A stretch of 64,000 nucleotides of DNA, taken from assembly GCA_017443465.1 (NCBI GenBank), contig JAFRXO010000011.1:62001-126000 (forward strand), in the 5' to 3' direction. Position 1 is the stretch's first letter; every line of letters starts with the position of its first letter. Shown piece by piece: positions 17,523 to 27,697 of the stretch. This DNA comes from Bacteroidales bacterium. GTDB lineage: Bacteria > Bacteroidota > Bacteroidia > Bacteroidales > UBA932. A model generated the notes under the pieces. That model searched no databases. It worked only from the letters and a program-made list of their open reading frames with translations, and was not told the DNA's origin. Made by a program: the position numbers and the translations under genes.

Positions 17523-18440
17523 TTATTCTTCGGATGCGGTAGTGAGCAATTTCCGTACCGCTTTAGCTGCGTTGGTGTTGATCCTGTGTCCCGGCTTGTA
17601 GGCAGTGACCTTAGCCCTGAGCCTGCCTCCGCAAAGGCAGAAGTCCCCCATGATGTCGAGAAGCTTGTGGCGGCCGCATTCATTCGGAAAATGCAGCTTG
17701 AGGTTGCTGAGATATCCTTCGGGGGTGACAAAGAGCCCGTGATAGCCAAGGCTGGACGCGATTTCGTCCAGGTGCTCCTGCTCTACCGGCTTCTCCACCA
17801 CAATGATTGCATTGTCGATGTCACCGCCCTTGATAAGGCCATGGCTGAGGAGGAACTCGATCTCATGAAGGAACACGAAGGTGCGGCATATGCCGATCTC
17901 GCAGGGATAATCGACATCTTCATCCCAATGGGCGGTCTGGACGCCGAGGACTCTGGAGCCGAAATCGGCAGTGACGTCGAATGATGGGGCATCGGCCGGT
18001 TCGACCCGTACCCATGATCCACTTTCATCGTCCTTTATCTCAATTGCTTCCGGAATCTCGACATACCTGCGCTCCGCATCCTGCTCCTCAAGTCCGTCAG
18101 CGGTTATTGCCTCGATGTAAGGCCTTGCACTGCCGTCCAGGATGGGTACTTCGAGATTGTCAAGGGAAATCTTCGCATTGTCAACACCAAGGCCTAAAAG
18201 CGCCGAAAGGATGTGCTCGACAGTGACGGCCTGGGCCTCGCCGTAAGCGATGGTAGTGCTCCTTGCGGTAGTAGTGACAAATTCAGCGAGAGCCGGAATC
18301 TGAGCGTCCTCCATGTCGGTACGTACGAAGACGATACCGGTGTCCACGGGGGCCGGAGACAACGTCATATGAGAGAAAGTGCCGGTGTGAAGGCCCTTTC
18401 CCTCGAATTCATATGCTCTCTTCAAAGTCCTTTGCTTCAT
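17523..18440 (-). CDS. lpxC: UDP-3-O-acyl-N-acetylglucosamine deacetylase LpxC, not fused to FabZ
   Basis: The committed zinc deacetylase of lipid A synthesis. ATG at 18440 gives MKQRTLKRAYEFEGKGLHTG, the expected N terminus, and 305 residues. Zinc-site features are present: VEHILSALLGLG and, near the end, GRHKLLDIMGDF. In many Bacteroidota LpxC is fused to the dehydratase FabZ in a ~460-residue protein; here the frame stops right after the LpxC domain and the 12 bases to lpxA leave no room for FabZ. A separate fabZ must therefore lie elsewhere, or the split form is ancestral here. A promoter box lies just upstream. Confidence 0.94.
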   Translation of the reverse strand: MKQRTLKRAYEFEGKGLHTGTFSHMTLSPAPVDTGIVFVRTDMEDAQIPALAEFVTTTARSTTIAYGEAQAVTVEHILSALLGLGVDNAKISLDNLEVPILDGSARPYIEAITADGLEEQDAERRYVEIPEAIEIKDDESGSWVRVEPADAPSFDVTADFGSRVLGVQTAHWDEDVDYPCEIGICRTFVFLHEIEFLLSHGLIKGGDIDNAIIVVEKPVEQEHLDEIASSLGYHGLFVTPEGYLSNLKLHFPNECGRHKLLDIMGDFCLCGGRLRAKVTAYKPGHRINTNAAKAVRKLLTTASEE

Positions 18441-18461
18441 CTCGAAACAAGATTGGGGCTG

Positions 18462-18490
18462 CAAAGATAGCAATTTATTTTAATACCAAA
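18462..18490 (-). promoter_or_regulatory. Promoter of lpxC-lpxA-wbqC
   Basis: On the minus strand a minus-7 box TATCTTTG (18462-18469) follows TTTG (18487-18490) with 17 bases between, close to the Bacteroidota consensus TTTG/TAnnTTTG. It sits in the short gap between lpxD and lpxC, so lpxC can be transcribed apart from lpxD. Confidence 0.65.
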
Positions 18491-18495
18491 GCTAT

Positions 18496-19497
18496 TTACT
18501 TTCCGAACCCCTCTTTGCCGTTCTTGCGGAAGACGGCATAGCCCCTCATGTACTCTTTGACCGGAATGGCGGGAGAACCGAGGAGAGTCTCCCCTTCTTT
18601 CTTCGGGCTGCCGATGACTCCGGCCTGGGCCCCGATGGTGGTGTGGTCGGGGATGACTATATGTCCGACGATGCCGACCTGTCCGGCGAGAATGCAGTTC
18701 TTTCCGATCTTGGTGGATCCTGCTATTCCGCACTGGGCGGCCATTACGGTATTGTCACCTATCTGGACGTTGTGTGCAATCTGGCAGAGGTTGTCGATCT
18801 TGACTCCCTTGCCGATGATGGTGGATTCCATTTCAGCCCGGTCGATAGTGGTGCCGGCCCCTATCTCGCAATTGTCGCCGATTATCACGTTGCCAAGATG
18901 CTCGATCTTCTCCCACGTGCCGTCGCTCTGGGGCACGTTGCCGAAACCGTCGGAGCCTATCACGGCATTTGCATGGATGATGACATTGTCACCTATAACC
19001 ATACCGGGATAGATGACAACGCCGGGATAGATGATGCAGTTCTTTCCGATGCGGGTGTCATCACCGACGTACACATTCTCGTAAATCTTGGTGAAATCCC
19101 CTACATATGCATGATGTCCGACATATGAATGGCTTCCCAGATAGACCTTCTTGCCGAATTTTGTGGTCAGGAAATATGACGAACGGAATCCGCGGTGACG
19201 GCCGGAAGTACGCTTCTGCGTGGCGGCATACTTGAGGAGAGTGGCGATGGCTTCATATGAATTATCTACCCTCACCATTGTGGGGGTCACCTTCTCCTTG
19301 GGCTGGAAATCCTTGTTTACCAGCAGGATGCTGGCCTTGCAGGTGTAAACGTAGTTCTCGTATTTGGGATTTGCGAAAAAGCAGAGCTGTCCGCTCTTGC
19401 CGTGCTCGATCTTGGCGAATGATGTAATAGTTGCAGCGGGATCGCCCTCTACCGTACCCTTCAGGATCCTTGCTAACTGTTTTGCAGTTAATTCCAT
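18496..19497 (-). CDS. lpxD: UDP-3-O-(3-hydroxyacyl)glucosamine N-acyltransferase LpxD
   Basis: Third lipid A enzyme, adding the N-linked acyl chain. 333 residues: an N-terminal uridine-binding domain ([26 protein letters not shown]) then a left-handed beta-helix of hexapeptide repeats from about residue 105 to 300, including [21 protein letters not shown] with the conserved histidine. It heads the minus-strand lipid A cluster lpxD-lpxC-lpxA-wbqC and diverges from rimP. Confidence 0.95.
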   Translation of the reverse strand: MELTAKQLARILKGTVEGDPAATITSFAKIEHGKSGQLCFFANPKYENYVYTCKASILLVNKDFQPKEKVTPTMVRVDNSYEAIATLLKYAATQKRTSGRHRGFRSSYFLTTKFGKKVYLGSHSYVGHHAYVGDFTKIYENVYVGDDTRIGKNCIIYPGVVIYPGMVIGDNVIIHANAVIGSDGFGNVPQSDGTWEKIEHLGNVIIGDNCEIGAGTTIDRAEMESTIIGKGVKIDNLCQIAHNVQIGDNTVMAAQCGIAGSTKIGKNCILAGQVGIVGHIVIPDHTTIGAQAGVIGSPKKEGETLLGSPAIPVKEYMRGYAVFRKNGKEGFGK

Positions 19498-19526
19498 TTG
19501 CGCTTTTTGGATATAATTTTGGTTTA

Positions 19527-19534
19527 CAAATGTA
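19527..19534 (-). promoter_or_regulatory. Minus-7 box of lpxD
   Basis: TACATTTG on the minus strand, 30 bases before the lpxD start, fits TAnnTTTG. No clear TTTG minus-33 box was seen at the usual distance. Confidence 0.5.
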
Positions 19535-19543
19535 AGTATATTT

Positions 19544-19573
19544 TTTGAATTAAAATAAATATTCGTATCTTTG
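19544..19573 (+). promoter_or_regulatory. Promoter of rimP-nusA-infB
   Basis: TTTG (19544-19547) and TATCTTTG (19566-19573) are separated by 18 bases, a near-consensus Bacteroidota housekeeping promoter. It leaves a leader of roughly 50 bases before the rimP start. Confidence 0.7.
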
Positions 19574-19629
19574 CACCGTTGATATGTGGGATAGGGGCCG
19601 AAAGGTTCCTATCCCTTGTTTTAAGGAAA

Positions 19630-20103
19630 ATGCCGATGAACGGAAAGGATATCCTCGAAAAGATGACTCCCGTGGTGGAAAGCCGCGGTTGTTTCGTAGT
19701 GGATGTGGAAGTGTCCCCGGACAATGACATCACTTTCACTATCGAGAAGACGGAGGGTGCCGTGGAGATGGATGACTGCATAGCTGTCAACAACGCGTTC
19801 CTGGACTCGTTCGACCGCGACGTGGAAGACTACTCCCTGACAGTTACTTCCGCCGGACTGGACCAGCCCCTGAAGGTATATGCCCAGTTCCGCAAGGCTC
19901 TCGGCACGGAAGTCACCGTAAGCCTCAAGGGCGGCAGGCGTCACACCGGCACGCTCACCGCCGCGGACGAAGAAGGCATATGCCTGCGTTACACGGCAAA
20001 CGAGGCGGTTGAAGGCAAGAAGAAAAAAGTGGCCGTGGAGCACGAGGAGAATTTCCCGTTCACCCAGATCAACTCGGTCATTCCATACATAGAATTCAAA
20101 TAA
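19630..20103 (+). CDS. rimP: Ribosome maturation factor RimP
   Basis: Assists 30S ribosomal subunit maturation. I take ATG 19630 (157 residues; ATG 19636 is an alternative) because the frame further upstream runs into the promoter. The N-terminal domain has GCFVVDVEVSPDNDITFTIEK and VTSAGLDQPLK, and the C-terminal SH3-like part TGTLTAADEEGICLRY. The order rimP-nusA-infB is the classic translation/transcription cluster. Confidence 0.93.
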   Translation: MPMNGKDILEKMTPVVESRGCFVVDVEVSPDNDITFTIEKTEGAVEMDDCIAVNNAFLDSFDRDVEDYSLTVTSAGLDQPLKVYAQFRKALGTEVTVSLKGGRRHTGTLTAADEEGICLRYTANEAVEGKKKKVAVEHEENFPFTQINSVIPYIEFK

Positions 20104-20115
20104 CAGAAAAATAAA

Positions 20116-21387
20116 ATGGCAAAGAAAACCGAAAAAGAAGACACCCTCATTGATGCTTTCAAGATTTTCAAGGAAGAAAAGAACATTGACCGTCCGGTCA
20201 TGATGGGTGTGCTCAAGGATGTGTTCCTGACCCAGATAACGAAGACATATGGTTCTTCGGACAATTTCGACGTGATCATCAACGTCGACAAGGGTGACTG
20301 TGAGATCTACCAGAACTTCGAGATAGTCGAAGAGGTTGAGAATCCCAACACTCAGATGACACTTGAGCAGGTGACCGAGGATTCCGGCGATGACGATTAC
20401 GAAATCGGAGACACCTACACGAAGAAGCTCAGCCTCGAGTCCTTCGGCCGCAGGGGTATCCTCAACATCCGCCAGAACCTTCAGGGCCGCATCATGGACA
20501 TCGACAAGGCCAATGTGTACAAGAAATACAGCGAGAAGGTCGGCGACCTCTTCAACGGTGAGATCTACCAGACCTGGTCGAAAGAAGTCCTCATCCTCGA
20601 TGAAGACGGAAACGAGCTCCATCTTCCCAGGACCGAGCAGATTCCTGGTGAGCACTTCAAGAAGAACGACACTGTCCGCGCCATAATCAAGAGCGTGGAG
20701 ATGAAGAACAACACTACTCCCTACATCACCCTTTCCCGTACATCGAACGAGTTCCTCGAGAAGCTTTTCGAGCAGGAAGTGCCTGAGATCCTCGACGGTC
20801 TCATCACTATCAAGAAAGTCGTCCGTATCCCGGGAGAGCGCTCCAAGGTCGCTGTCGAGTCATATGACGACAGGGTCGATCCCATCGGAGCCTGCATCGG
20901 TGTGAAGGGATCCAGGATCATAGGAATAGTACACGAGCTCCATAACGAGAACATCGACGTGCTCCAGTGGACGAACAACACCCAGCTCCTGATCCAGAGG
21001 GCCCTGAATCCTGCAAAGATATCTTCCTTCGACATGGGAACCTCCGACCAGGACACCATCAAGGTCTACATGCAGCCTGACGAGGTCCGCATAGGTATCG
21101 GCCGCGGCGGATGCAACATCAAGCTCGCAAGCATGCTGGCAGGCAGGGAAATCGAAGTCTGGAGGGAGTCACCCAAGGGTGTTGACGAAGAGGAGGACGA
21201 CGTGCTTCTCGACGAATTCGACAACGAAATCGAGCCTTGGGTGATCGACCAGCTCAAGAGCATCGGATGCGAGACCGCCAAGAGCGTACTCGCCTTCCCC
21301 GAAGAGGACATCGCAAACAGGGCCGACCTGGACGAAGAGACAGTCAAGCACGTGTTTGAAGTACTGAAAGCTGAATTCGAAGACTAA
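20116..21387 (+). CDS. nusA: Transcription termination/antitermination factor NusA
   Basis: RNA polymerase accessory factor. 423 residues with the N-terminal polymerase-binding domain, an S1 domain (GEIYQTWSKEVLILDEDGNELHLPRTEQ), and KH domains including VDPIGACIGVKGSRI and IGIGRGGCNIKLA. The C terminus ends in one helix-hairpin-helix-like acidic segment (FPEEDIANRADLDEETVKHV), normal for this phylum. It lies 12 bases after rimP and 39 bases before infB. Confidence 0.96.
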   Translation: MAKKTEKEDTLIDAFKIFKEEKNIDRPVMMGVLKDVFLTQITKTYGSSDNFDVIINVDKGDCEIYQNFEIVEEVENPNTQMTLEQVTEDSGDDDYEIGDTYTKKLSLESFGRRGILNIRQNLQGRIMDIDKANVYKKYSEKVGDLFNGEIYQTWSKEVLILDEDGNELHLPRTEQIPGEHFKKNDTVRAIIKSVEMKNNTTPYITLSRTSNEFLEKLFEQEVPEILDGLITIKKVVRIPGERSKVAVESYDDRVDPIGACIGVKGSRIIGIVHELHNENIDVLQWTNNTQLLIQRALNPAKISSFDMGTSDQDTIKVYMQPDEVRIGIGRGGCNIKLASMLAGREIEVWRESPKGVDEEEDDVLLDEFDNEIEPWVIDQLKSIGCETAKSVLAFPEEDIANRADLDEETVKHVFEVLKAEFED

Positions 21388-21426
21388 TACAGAAAGACTA
21401 AGCCAACAACAAACAGGGGTCAATAT

Positions 21427-24297
21427 ATGGCAGAAATCAGATTAAACAAGATTTTCAAAAAGTACAACATCGGACTTCAGACTCTGGTGGATTTCCTGAA
21501 CAGCAAAGGAGCCGGAATAGAAGCCAACCCGAATCTCAAGATATCGGATTCATGGATTCCCGACATCGAGAAGCAGTTCGGCAAGGACCTGGCGCTTAAG
21601 GAAGCATCCGAGAAGGTGGACATCAAACTCACCGAGATTCTCGAGAAGAACACCCGCAAACAGGAAGAGGAGACAGAAGAAGAACCTGAAAGGGAGACCA
21701 TCATCAAGAGCACCAGCCTGATGCATGACAGGAAACCCAAGTCCCAGGCGTCTGCCCAGCAGGAAAGCCCTGTTGAATCCGCACCTGAACCTGCTCCGGA
21801 GAAGGCTCCGGAACCGCAGCAGCCCCAGGAGACCGCACCGGAACCAGCCGAGCCCAAGCAGGAAACACCTGCAGAAGAGAAGGTCGAAATCCCGGCTTCC
21901 AAGGAAGAAATCCCCGAGCCGGTTAAAGAACCTGAAATCGCAGAACATCCTGAAGGCCAGGTGGAAAGCGAGACCTCCAAGACCCCGGAGGAAAGCGTTC
22001 CCGAAGCCGAAGAGGTTAATGCCCCTGCAACGGTGGAACCCGAGCCCCAGCCCGAGGAGGAGCCTGAATCAAGTGCTCCGCTGATGGAGGAGGATGAGGA
22101 AGCCGCACCCCAGGAGGCTGACGCCTCACAGGCCAATGTCCCAGGCCTGAAAGTCCTCGGAAAGATCGACGTTTCCCAGTTCGAAAGGAAGAGCAAGAAG
22201 CGTGAGAGAATCACCAAGGGCTCCCAGAAAGTGGATGTCGAGAAGGTAGGAAAGACTGCCGAGAACACCAACAGGCGCGACAAGAAGGCAGCTCCGGCTC
22301 CTGCAGCCGCTGCTGGAAAAGGCAAGAGAAGCCGCGCCCGCGACCGCTTCAAGCCCGCGATGACCGAGGCCGAGCAGGAAGAGATGCAGAAAGAGATCCA
22401 GAAGCAGGTCAAGGAGACATATGCGCGCATGAACGAAACCAAGACGAAGAACGCGTTCGGCGCCAAGTACCGCAAGGAGAAGAGAGAGGCTGCAGCCGCC
22501 AGGACCATGGAGGAATCGGCAGAGCTCGCAGCGATGAAGAAGACCCTGAAGGTGACCGAGTTCCTTACCGTAAACGACCTCGCGACCCTCATGGACAACA
22601 CTCCGGTAGTGAAGGTGATCTCAGCCTGCATGTCACTCGGACTTATGGTTTCCATCAACCAGAGGCTCGATGCCGAGACCATCGTCCTGGTCGCCGAGGA
22701 ATTCGGCTACAAGGTCGAATTCGTAACGGCCGAACTTACTGAAGAAATCAACAAAGATGATGTCGCGGACGATGAGAAGGACCTCGTGGAGAGGCCTCCG
22801 ATCATTACCGTCATGGGTCATGTAGACCACGGTAAGACTTCATTGCTCGACTACATCCGCAAGTCCAACGTCATCGCAGGAGAGGCCGGAGGTATCACCC
22901 AGCACATCGGTGCCTACACTGTCGTCCTCCCCAGCGGAAAGAGGATCACTTTCCTCGACACCCCTGGACATGAGGCGTTTACAGCCATGCGTGCCCGTGG
23001 AGCCCAGCTCACCGACCTTGCAATCATCATCATCGCCGCAGACGACGCGGTCATGCCGCAGACTATCGAGGCCATCAACCACGCACAGGCTGCCGGAGTC
23101 CCGATGGTGTTCGCAATCAACAAGATAGACAAGCCCGGCGCTAATGCCGACAGGATCTACCAGCAGCTTTCCCAGATGAACATCCTGACGGAGAACTGGG
23201 GAGGTAAATACCAGTGTGAGGAAATTTCCGCGAAGAAGGGCCTCAACGTGGACAAACTTCTCGATAAAGTCCTCCTTGAGACCGACCTCCTTGAACTTAA
23301 GGCCAATCCCAAGAGGATAGCCCAGGGTGCCGTCATAGAATCCTCCCTCGACAAGGGACGCGGATTCCTGGCAACCGTCCTCGTCCAGAACGGAACCCTC
23401 AGGACCGGAGACATGATCCTTTCCGGAATCTATTTCGGACGCGTCAAGGCCATGTTCAACGAACGTGGGCAGAAGGTTGACGAGGCAGGTCCCTCCACCC
23501 CTGTTTCGGTACTCGGACTCAACGGCGCTCCCTCCGCAGGTGACAAGTTCAATGTCATGCTCGATGAGAAGGAAGCCAAGTCCATCGCGAACAAGAGGGA
23601 ACAGCTCATCCGCATCCAGGGTATCAAGACCCAGAAGCATATGACTCTCGAGGAGATAGGCCGCCGTATCGCAATCGGCAACTTCAAGGAACTCAACACC
23701 ATCGTCAAGGGCGATGTGGACGGATCCGTGGAGGCTATGGCCGACTCTCTCATCAAGCTCTCGACCGAGCAGGTCAAGGTCAACGTCATCCACAAAGCCG
23801 TCGGAGCCATCACCGAATCCGATGTCCTGCTTGCAGAGGCATCCGATGCCATCATCATCGGATTCCAGGTACGCCCGACTACGGAAGCCAAGAAGACTGC
23901 CGAACAGGAAGGCATCGAAATCCGTCTCTACTCTGTCATCTACGACGCCATCAACGAAGTCAAGGACGGTATCGAAGGTATGCTGGAGCCTATCAAGAAG
24001 GAGGAGGTCACTGCGACTGTCGAAATCAAGCAGACATTCCACATCTCCAAGGTCGGCACGATCGCCGGCTGCCTCGTCAGGGACGGAAAGATCTCCAAAG
24101 ATGCACAGGTCAGGGTTATCCGCGACGGTATCGTCGTACACACCGGACCGCTCGCTTCCCTCAAGAGGGTCAAGGACGATGTCAAGGAGGTTTCCGCCGG
24201 AATGGAATGCGGCGTCGCCCTCCAGTCCTACAACGACATCCTCCCGGGAGATATACTAGAGGCATTCAAGATAGTGGAAATCAAGCAGACCCTGTAA
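21427..24297 (+). CDS. infB: Translation initiation factor IF-2
   Basis: GTPase that places initiator tRNA on the 30S subunit. 956 residues. A short N-terminal IF2 domain is followed by a long proline/glutamate-rich low-complexity linker (about residues 100-245) and a basic stretch. The G domain begins with GHVDHGKT at 464-471, then DTPGHEAF and NKIDKPGA, and domains II-IV complete the protein. The long acidic linker is a variable feature of the family. Last gene of the rimP-nusA-infB set, 12 bases before tmk. Confidence 0.97.
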   Translation: MAEIRLNKIFKKYNIGLQTLVDFLNSKGAGIEANPNLKISDSWIPDIEKQFGKDLALKEASEKVDIKLTEILEKNTRKQEEETEEEPERETIIKSTSLMHDRKPKSQASAQQESPVESAPEPAPEKAPEPQQPQETAPEPAEPKQETPAEEKVEIPASKEEIPEPVKEPEIAEHPEGQVESETSKTPEESVPEAEEVNAPATVEPEPQPEEEPESSAPLMEEDEEAAPQEADASQANVPGLKVLGKIDVSQFERKSKKRERITKGSQKVDVEKVGKTAENTNRRDKKAAPAPAAAAGKGKRSRARDRFKPAMTEAEQEEMQKEIQKQVKETYARMNETKTKNAFGAKYRKEKREAAAARTMEESAELAAMKKTLKVTEFLTVNDLATLMDNTPVVKVISACMSLGLMVSINQRLDAETIVLVAEEFGYKVEFVTAELTEEINKDDVADDEKDLVERPPIITVMGHVDHGKTSLLDYIRKSNVIAGEAGGITQHIGAYTVVLPSGKRITFLDTPGHEAFTAMRARGAQLTDLAIIIIAADDAVMPQTIEAINHAQAAGVPMVFAINKIDKPGANADRIYQQLSQMNILTENWGGKYQCEEISAKKGLNVDKLLDKVLLETDLLELKANPKRIAQGAVIESSLDKGRGFLATVLVQNGTLRTGDMILSGIYFGRVKAMFNERGQKVDEAGPSTPVSVLGLNGAPSAGDKFNVMLDEKEAKSIANKREQLIRIQGIKTQKHMTLEEIGRRIAIGNFKELNTIVKGDVDGSVEAMADSLIKLSTEQVKVNVIHKAVGAITESDVLLAEASDAIIIGFQVRPTTEAKKTAEQEGIEIRLYSVIYDAINEVKDGIEGMLEPIKKEEVTATVEIKQTFHISKVGTIAGCLVRDGKISKDAQVRVIRDGIVVHTGPLASLKRVKDDVKEVSAGMECGVALQSYNDILPGDILEAFKIVEIKQTL

Positions 24298-24309
24298 TCC
24301 CGGGACATC

Positions 24310-24999
24310 ATGCTCGTAGTAATGGAAGGCCTGGACGGCTCAGGCAAGTCCACACAGGTCAGGAAACTGAGGGAACACCTGGAGAGTATTTCCGGGACAG
24401 TGGAATACATCCACTTCCCCCGCTACGACGCTCCGGTGTATGGAGAGCTCATAAGCCGTTTCCTCAGAGGTGATTACGGTTCCAATGAGCTGGTTCATCC
24501 GCAGTTGGTGGCACTTCTCTACGCCGAGGACAGGCACGGAGCTGCGCCTCAGATGAATGCCGCCCTTTCCCGCGGGGAGACTGTCCTCCTGGACAGGTAC
24601 GTCTATTCCAATGTAGCATACCAGTGCGCCAAGGTGGACAATGTGGATGAAAGGGAAGAACTCAGGGAATGGATCCTGAACACCGAGTTCGGGGAATTCG
24701 GACTTCCCCGTCCGGACCTGAACATATTCCTCGACGTCCCCATCGGCTTCGTGGAAGCAAAGCTTACCTCCAGCCGTACCGGAGCCGACCGGAGCTATCT
24801 GGAAGGGCACAGGGACATCCATGAGGCAGATCTCGGATTCCAGAAGAAGGTGAGGGATGTCTATCTGCGCCAGGCTTCCCTGGATCCTAACTTCATCCGG
24901 ATAGACTGTTCTTCTCCCGAAGGGGAGATGCTTCCTCCTGAGGAAATCTCTTCGAAGGTCAGGGCGGCTGTAGATGCTTTCCTTGCCTCCGGGAAATAA
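24310..24999 (+). CDS. tmk: Thymidylate kinase
   Basis: Phosphorylates dTMP to dTDP for DNA synthesis. 229 residues. The P-loop GLDGSGKST is at residues 7-15, DRYVYSNVAYQ matches the DR(Y/H) substrate motif, and a LID region with SSRTGADRSYLEG follows. The product is somewhat longer than enterobacterial Tmk but normal for Bacteroidota. It is 12 bases after infB and probably in the same transcript. Confidence 0.92.
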   Translation: MLVVMEGLDGSGKSTQVRKLREHLESISGTVEYIHFPRYDAPVYGELISRFLRGDYGSNELVHPQLVALLYAEDRHGAAPQMNAALSRGETVLLDRYVYSNVAYQCAKVDNVDEREELREWILNTEFGEFGLPRPDLNIFLDVPIGFVEAKLTSSRTGADRSYLEGHRDIHEADLGFQKKVRDVYLRQASLDPNFIRIDCSSPEGEMLPPEEISSKVRAAVDAFLASGK

Positions 25000-25006
25000 A
25001 TTTCAT

Positions 25007-26239
25007 ATGAACATAGCATACCACCGTATCAGACGTACCGCAGCAATCCTGACAGGGCTTGTTTTCTTTTTCGCGGGCGCGCTGAAGCTCATGGACCCAA
25101 CGGGCGCAGGGCTGGTGGTAGCAGACTATCTTTCTTTTTTCCACCTTGGATTCCTGTCTCCGCTTTCCAAAGCGATTGGCGTAGGGATGGCCTTTCTCGA
25201 GACAGCAGTCGGTGCGGCGCTGATACTCGGAGTGTGGAAAAAAGTCGTTGCGATAATCACCTCGGTGCTGATCGCCATATTCACGATCATCACCCTGATC
25301 CTGGCCATATTCAATCCCCAGATGGACTGCGGCTGCTTCGGTGAAGCCATCCACCTCAGCCATATGCAGACATTCCTGAAGAACCTGGGGCTCTGCCTTG
25401 TCGCCGCCCTGGCCTTCCTCCCCTTCCGGGAGCTGGGAGGCAACAGGACCCGCAAGCTCGTCACATTCCCGATAGTCCTCGTGCTTATCGCTCTGTTTAC
25501 CATCCACCAGCTTTTCTCCCTGCCGCTCATAGACTTCACTTCATTCAGGCCGGGAACCGAACTGTCTGCCGGATGGACGGAAGACCTGGAAAATCTGGAT
25601 GTCATGCCTCCTGCTCAATTCATATACGAGAAGGACGGCCAGAGACAGACCTTCTCCCTGGAAAACCTCCCGGATTCCACATGGACATTCGTCGATGCGA
25701 TCGCACCTGAGATTCCCACGAAGGCAGATAATGACGGTTTCGTAAACCTTCCCTTCCGGGATGCGGAAGGCAACTCGCGTGACTCCCTGGCAATCACCGG
25801 AAAAGTCTTCGCGATTTCGGTTACACAGCCTTCCAAACTCAGCCCTGCACAATGGCAGAAAGCAGCATCAGCCCTTTCAGCTGCATCGGACAACGGGTTC
25901 ACTCCCCTGCTCCTGGCTGCAGCTACACCTGCATCCCTCGAAGAGATGATCAAGCCCATGTCCCTTCAAAACGGCGCCGAAGCCATCCTGCTGATGAACG
26001 CATACAGCGCGGACTACAGGACGCTCATCTCCCTGAACCGCTCCAACGGCGGCGCGACATGGTTCGATGACGGACAGCTCATATGCAAATGGCCTGCAGG
26101 GAAACTGCCCTCATCTTCCGCCCTCAGGCAAGCTGCGGCGGACAATCCGCTCGAGCATATGATTTCATATGACACCCGCGGCCGCATCGCATCCCAGGCA
26201 TGGCTCATTGCCGTTTTCGCGGTAATGATACTCTTCTGA
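25007..26239 (+). CDS. DoxX / BT_3928-like membrane protein
   Basis: A 410-residue inner membrane protein. ATG 25007, inside a CATATG and 7 bases after tmk, gives MNIAYHRIRRTAAILTG; an upstream in-frame start would overlap tmk. The first ~180 residues hold four membrane helices of the DoxX/MauE type (FFFAGALKLMDPTGAGLVVADYL) with a DCGCFG segment that may bind a thiol partner or metal. A soluble region of ~200 residues follows, and a hydrophobic C-terminal helix (AWLIAVFAVMILF). Its function is unknown; DoxX relatives are linked to redox or thiol balance. Confidence 0.75.
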   Translation: MNIAYHRIRRTAAILTGLVFFFAGALKLMDPTGAGLVVADYLSFFHLGFLSPLSKAIGVGMAFLETAVGAALILGVWKKVVAIITSVLIAIFTIITLILAIFNPQMDCGCFGEAIHLSHMQTFLKNLGLCLVAALAFLPFRELGGNRTRKLVTFPIVLVLIALFTIHQLFSLPLIDFTSFRPGTELSAGWTEDLENLDVMPPAQFIYEKDGQRQTFSLENLPDSTWTFVDAIAPEIPTKADNDGFVNLPFRDAEGNSRDSLAITGKVFAISVTQPSKLSPAQWQKAASALSAASDNGFTPLLLAAATPASLEEMIKPMSLQNGAEAILLMNAYSADYRTLISLNRSNGGATWFDDGQLICKWPAGKLPSSSALRQAAADNPLEHMISYDTRGRIASQAWLIAVFAVMILF

Positions 26240-26342
26240 TGGGAAGCAAGTTTTTAACTTTGGAGTGTTGATAACTTTATTTGCGGACAGCCTAAAAAGT
26301 CTCTAAATTAGAACCCCGGAAAACATAAACCTAAATTCTATT

Positions 26343-27653
26343 ATGTCTTACGGGAAAAAGCTGACCCTGGGCCTTCAGCACATGTTCGCCATGTTCGGCG
26401 CAACTGTCCTGGTCCCAGTTATCACCGGACTCTCGATGTCCGCGACCCTCCTCTTCGCCGGTATCGGCACTCTCCTGTTCCACCTTTGCACCAAAATGAA
26501 AGTCCCTGCATTCCTGGGATCTTCATTCGCATTCCTCGGAGGCTACGCTTCTGTAGTACAGATGGGCATGGCGAATGGACTGACTCAGGCTCAGGCACTT
26601 CCATATGCATGCATCGGTGTTTTCTGCGCCGGCCTCATCTATTTCATCGTGGCTGCCCTCTTCAAGATGTTCGGTCCCAAGAGGGTCATGCGCTACTTCC
26701 CGCCGATCGTTACCGGCCCCATCATCATCGCAATCGGCCTGACTCTCTCCGGCTCGGCAATCAGCAGCTGCTCTTCCAACTGGTGGATCGCACTGCTCGC
26801 CATCGCGATAGTGATCATATGCAACATATGGGGCAAGGGAATGATCAAGATCATCCCCATCCTTCTGGGAATCGTCGGCTCATATCTGGTTGCAGCATGC
26901 TTCGGAATGTGTGACTTCAGTCCGGTCAAGGATGCAGCCTGGATCGGAATGCCGGTCAAATGGCAGAACACCGCCCTTTCCGTTTTCAGCAATCCCGACT
27001 GGGGTCTGGTCGTAGCGGCCATAATCGCTATCGTCCCCATTTCGATCGCTACTATGATGGAGCACATCGGAGACGTCTGCGCAATCTCCTCGACCGTCGG
27101 CGAGAACTTCATCGAGGATCCCGGCCTTCACCGCACCCTCTTTGGTGACGGTCTTGCAACGGCTGTCGCTTCCATGTTCGGCGCTCCCGCCAACACTACC
27201 TACGGCGAGAACACCGGCGTCCTGAATCTTACCCGGGTTTACGACCCCGGCATCATCCGCATAGCCGCAGTCTTCGCAATCGTACTCTCCTTCTGCCCGA
27301 AGTTCTCCGCAATGATATCCTGCATGCCGGCAGCCACCATCGGCGGTGTCTCCCTTGTGCTCTACGGTATGATTTCGGCTGTAGGTGTGCGCAACATCGT
27401 TGAGAACCAAGTTGATTTCAAGGCCTCCCGCAACGTTATAATCGCAGCCCTCATCCTCGTTCTCGCTATCGGTATCAAATACGGAGCGAATGACGCCCTC
27501 GACCTGGGATTCACCTCCCTCTCCGGCCTCGCTGTCGCCGCCCTCGTGGGTGTAATCCTCAACGCCATCCTTCCCGGAAAGGACTATGAATTCGGCATCA
27601 ACCCGCAGGGTGACACCTCCGTCGAGCTCAGCGGCAAAGCCGAGAAACACTGA
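26343..27653 (+). CDS. NCS2-family uracil/xanthine permease
   Basis: Inner membrane nucleobase importer of 436 residues with about 12-14 hydrophobic segments. Family signs are GLQHMFAMFGATVLVPVITGLSMSATLLFAGIGT near the N terminus and the conserved TTYGENTGVLNLTRVYDPGIIRIAA near residues 283-305, the UraA/UapA signature region. It starts a three-gene set with a Tsx-like channel and an AzgA-like permease. The 103-bp gap upstream is AT-rich and holds possible TAnnTTTG-like boxes; no purine riboswitch fold was recognised. Uracil is the likeliest substrate, but xanthine cannot be excluded. Confidence 0.9.
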   Translation: MSYGKKLTLGLQHMFAMFGATVLVPVITGLSMSATLLFAGIGTLLFHLCTKMKVPAFLGSSFAFLGGYASVVQMGMANGLTQAQALPYACIGVFCAGLIYFIVAALFKMFGPKRVMRYFPPIVTGPIIIAIGLTLSGSAISSCSSNWWIALLAIAIVIICNIWGKGMIKIIPILLGIVGSYLVAACFGMCDFSPVKDAAWIGMPVKWQNTALSVFSNPDWGLVVAAIIAIVPISIATMMEHIGDVCAISSTVGENFIEDPGLHRTLFGDGLATAVASMFGAPANTTYGENTGVLNLTRVYDPGIIRIAAVFAIVLSFCPKFSAMISCMPAATIGGVSLVLYGMISAVGVRNIVENQVDFKASRNVIIAALILVLAIGIKYGANDALDLGFTSLSGLAVAALVGVILNAILPGKDYEFGINPQGDTSVELSGKAEKH

Positions 27654-27697
27654 GGCGCAAGCCATTATCGGAAAACACCTTAAAAACTCAAACACAT

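Noticed and set aside
19621-20655. 344-codon minus-strand frame opposite rimP and nusA
   Set aside because: Covers two conserved genes on the other strand and shows no family features.
21477-22682. 401-codon minus-strand frame opposite the infB linker
   Set aside because: Serine-rich product caused by the complement of the proline/glutamate-rich linker.
22840-24141. 433-codon minus-strand frame opposite infB
   Set aside because: Antisense shadow of a well-supported gene; no recognisable domain.
26240-26342. Possible purine riboswitch before the nucleobase permease
   Set aside because: The gap is only ~100 bp and I could not find the three-way junction or its conserved loop bases.
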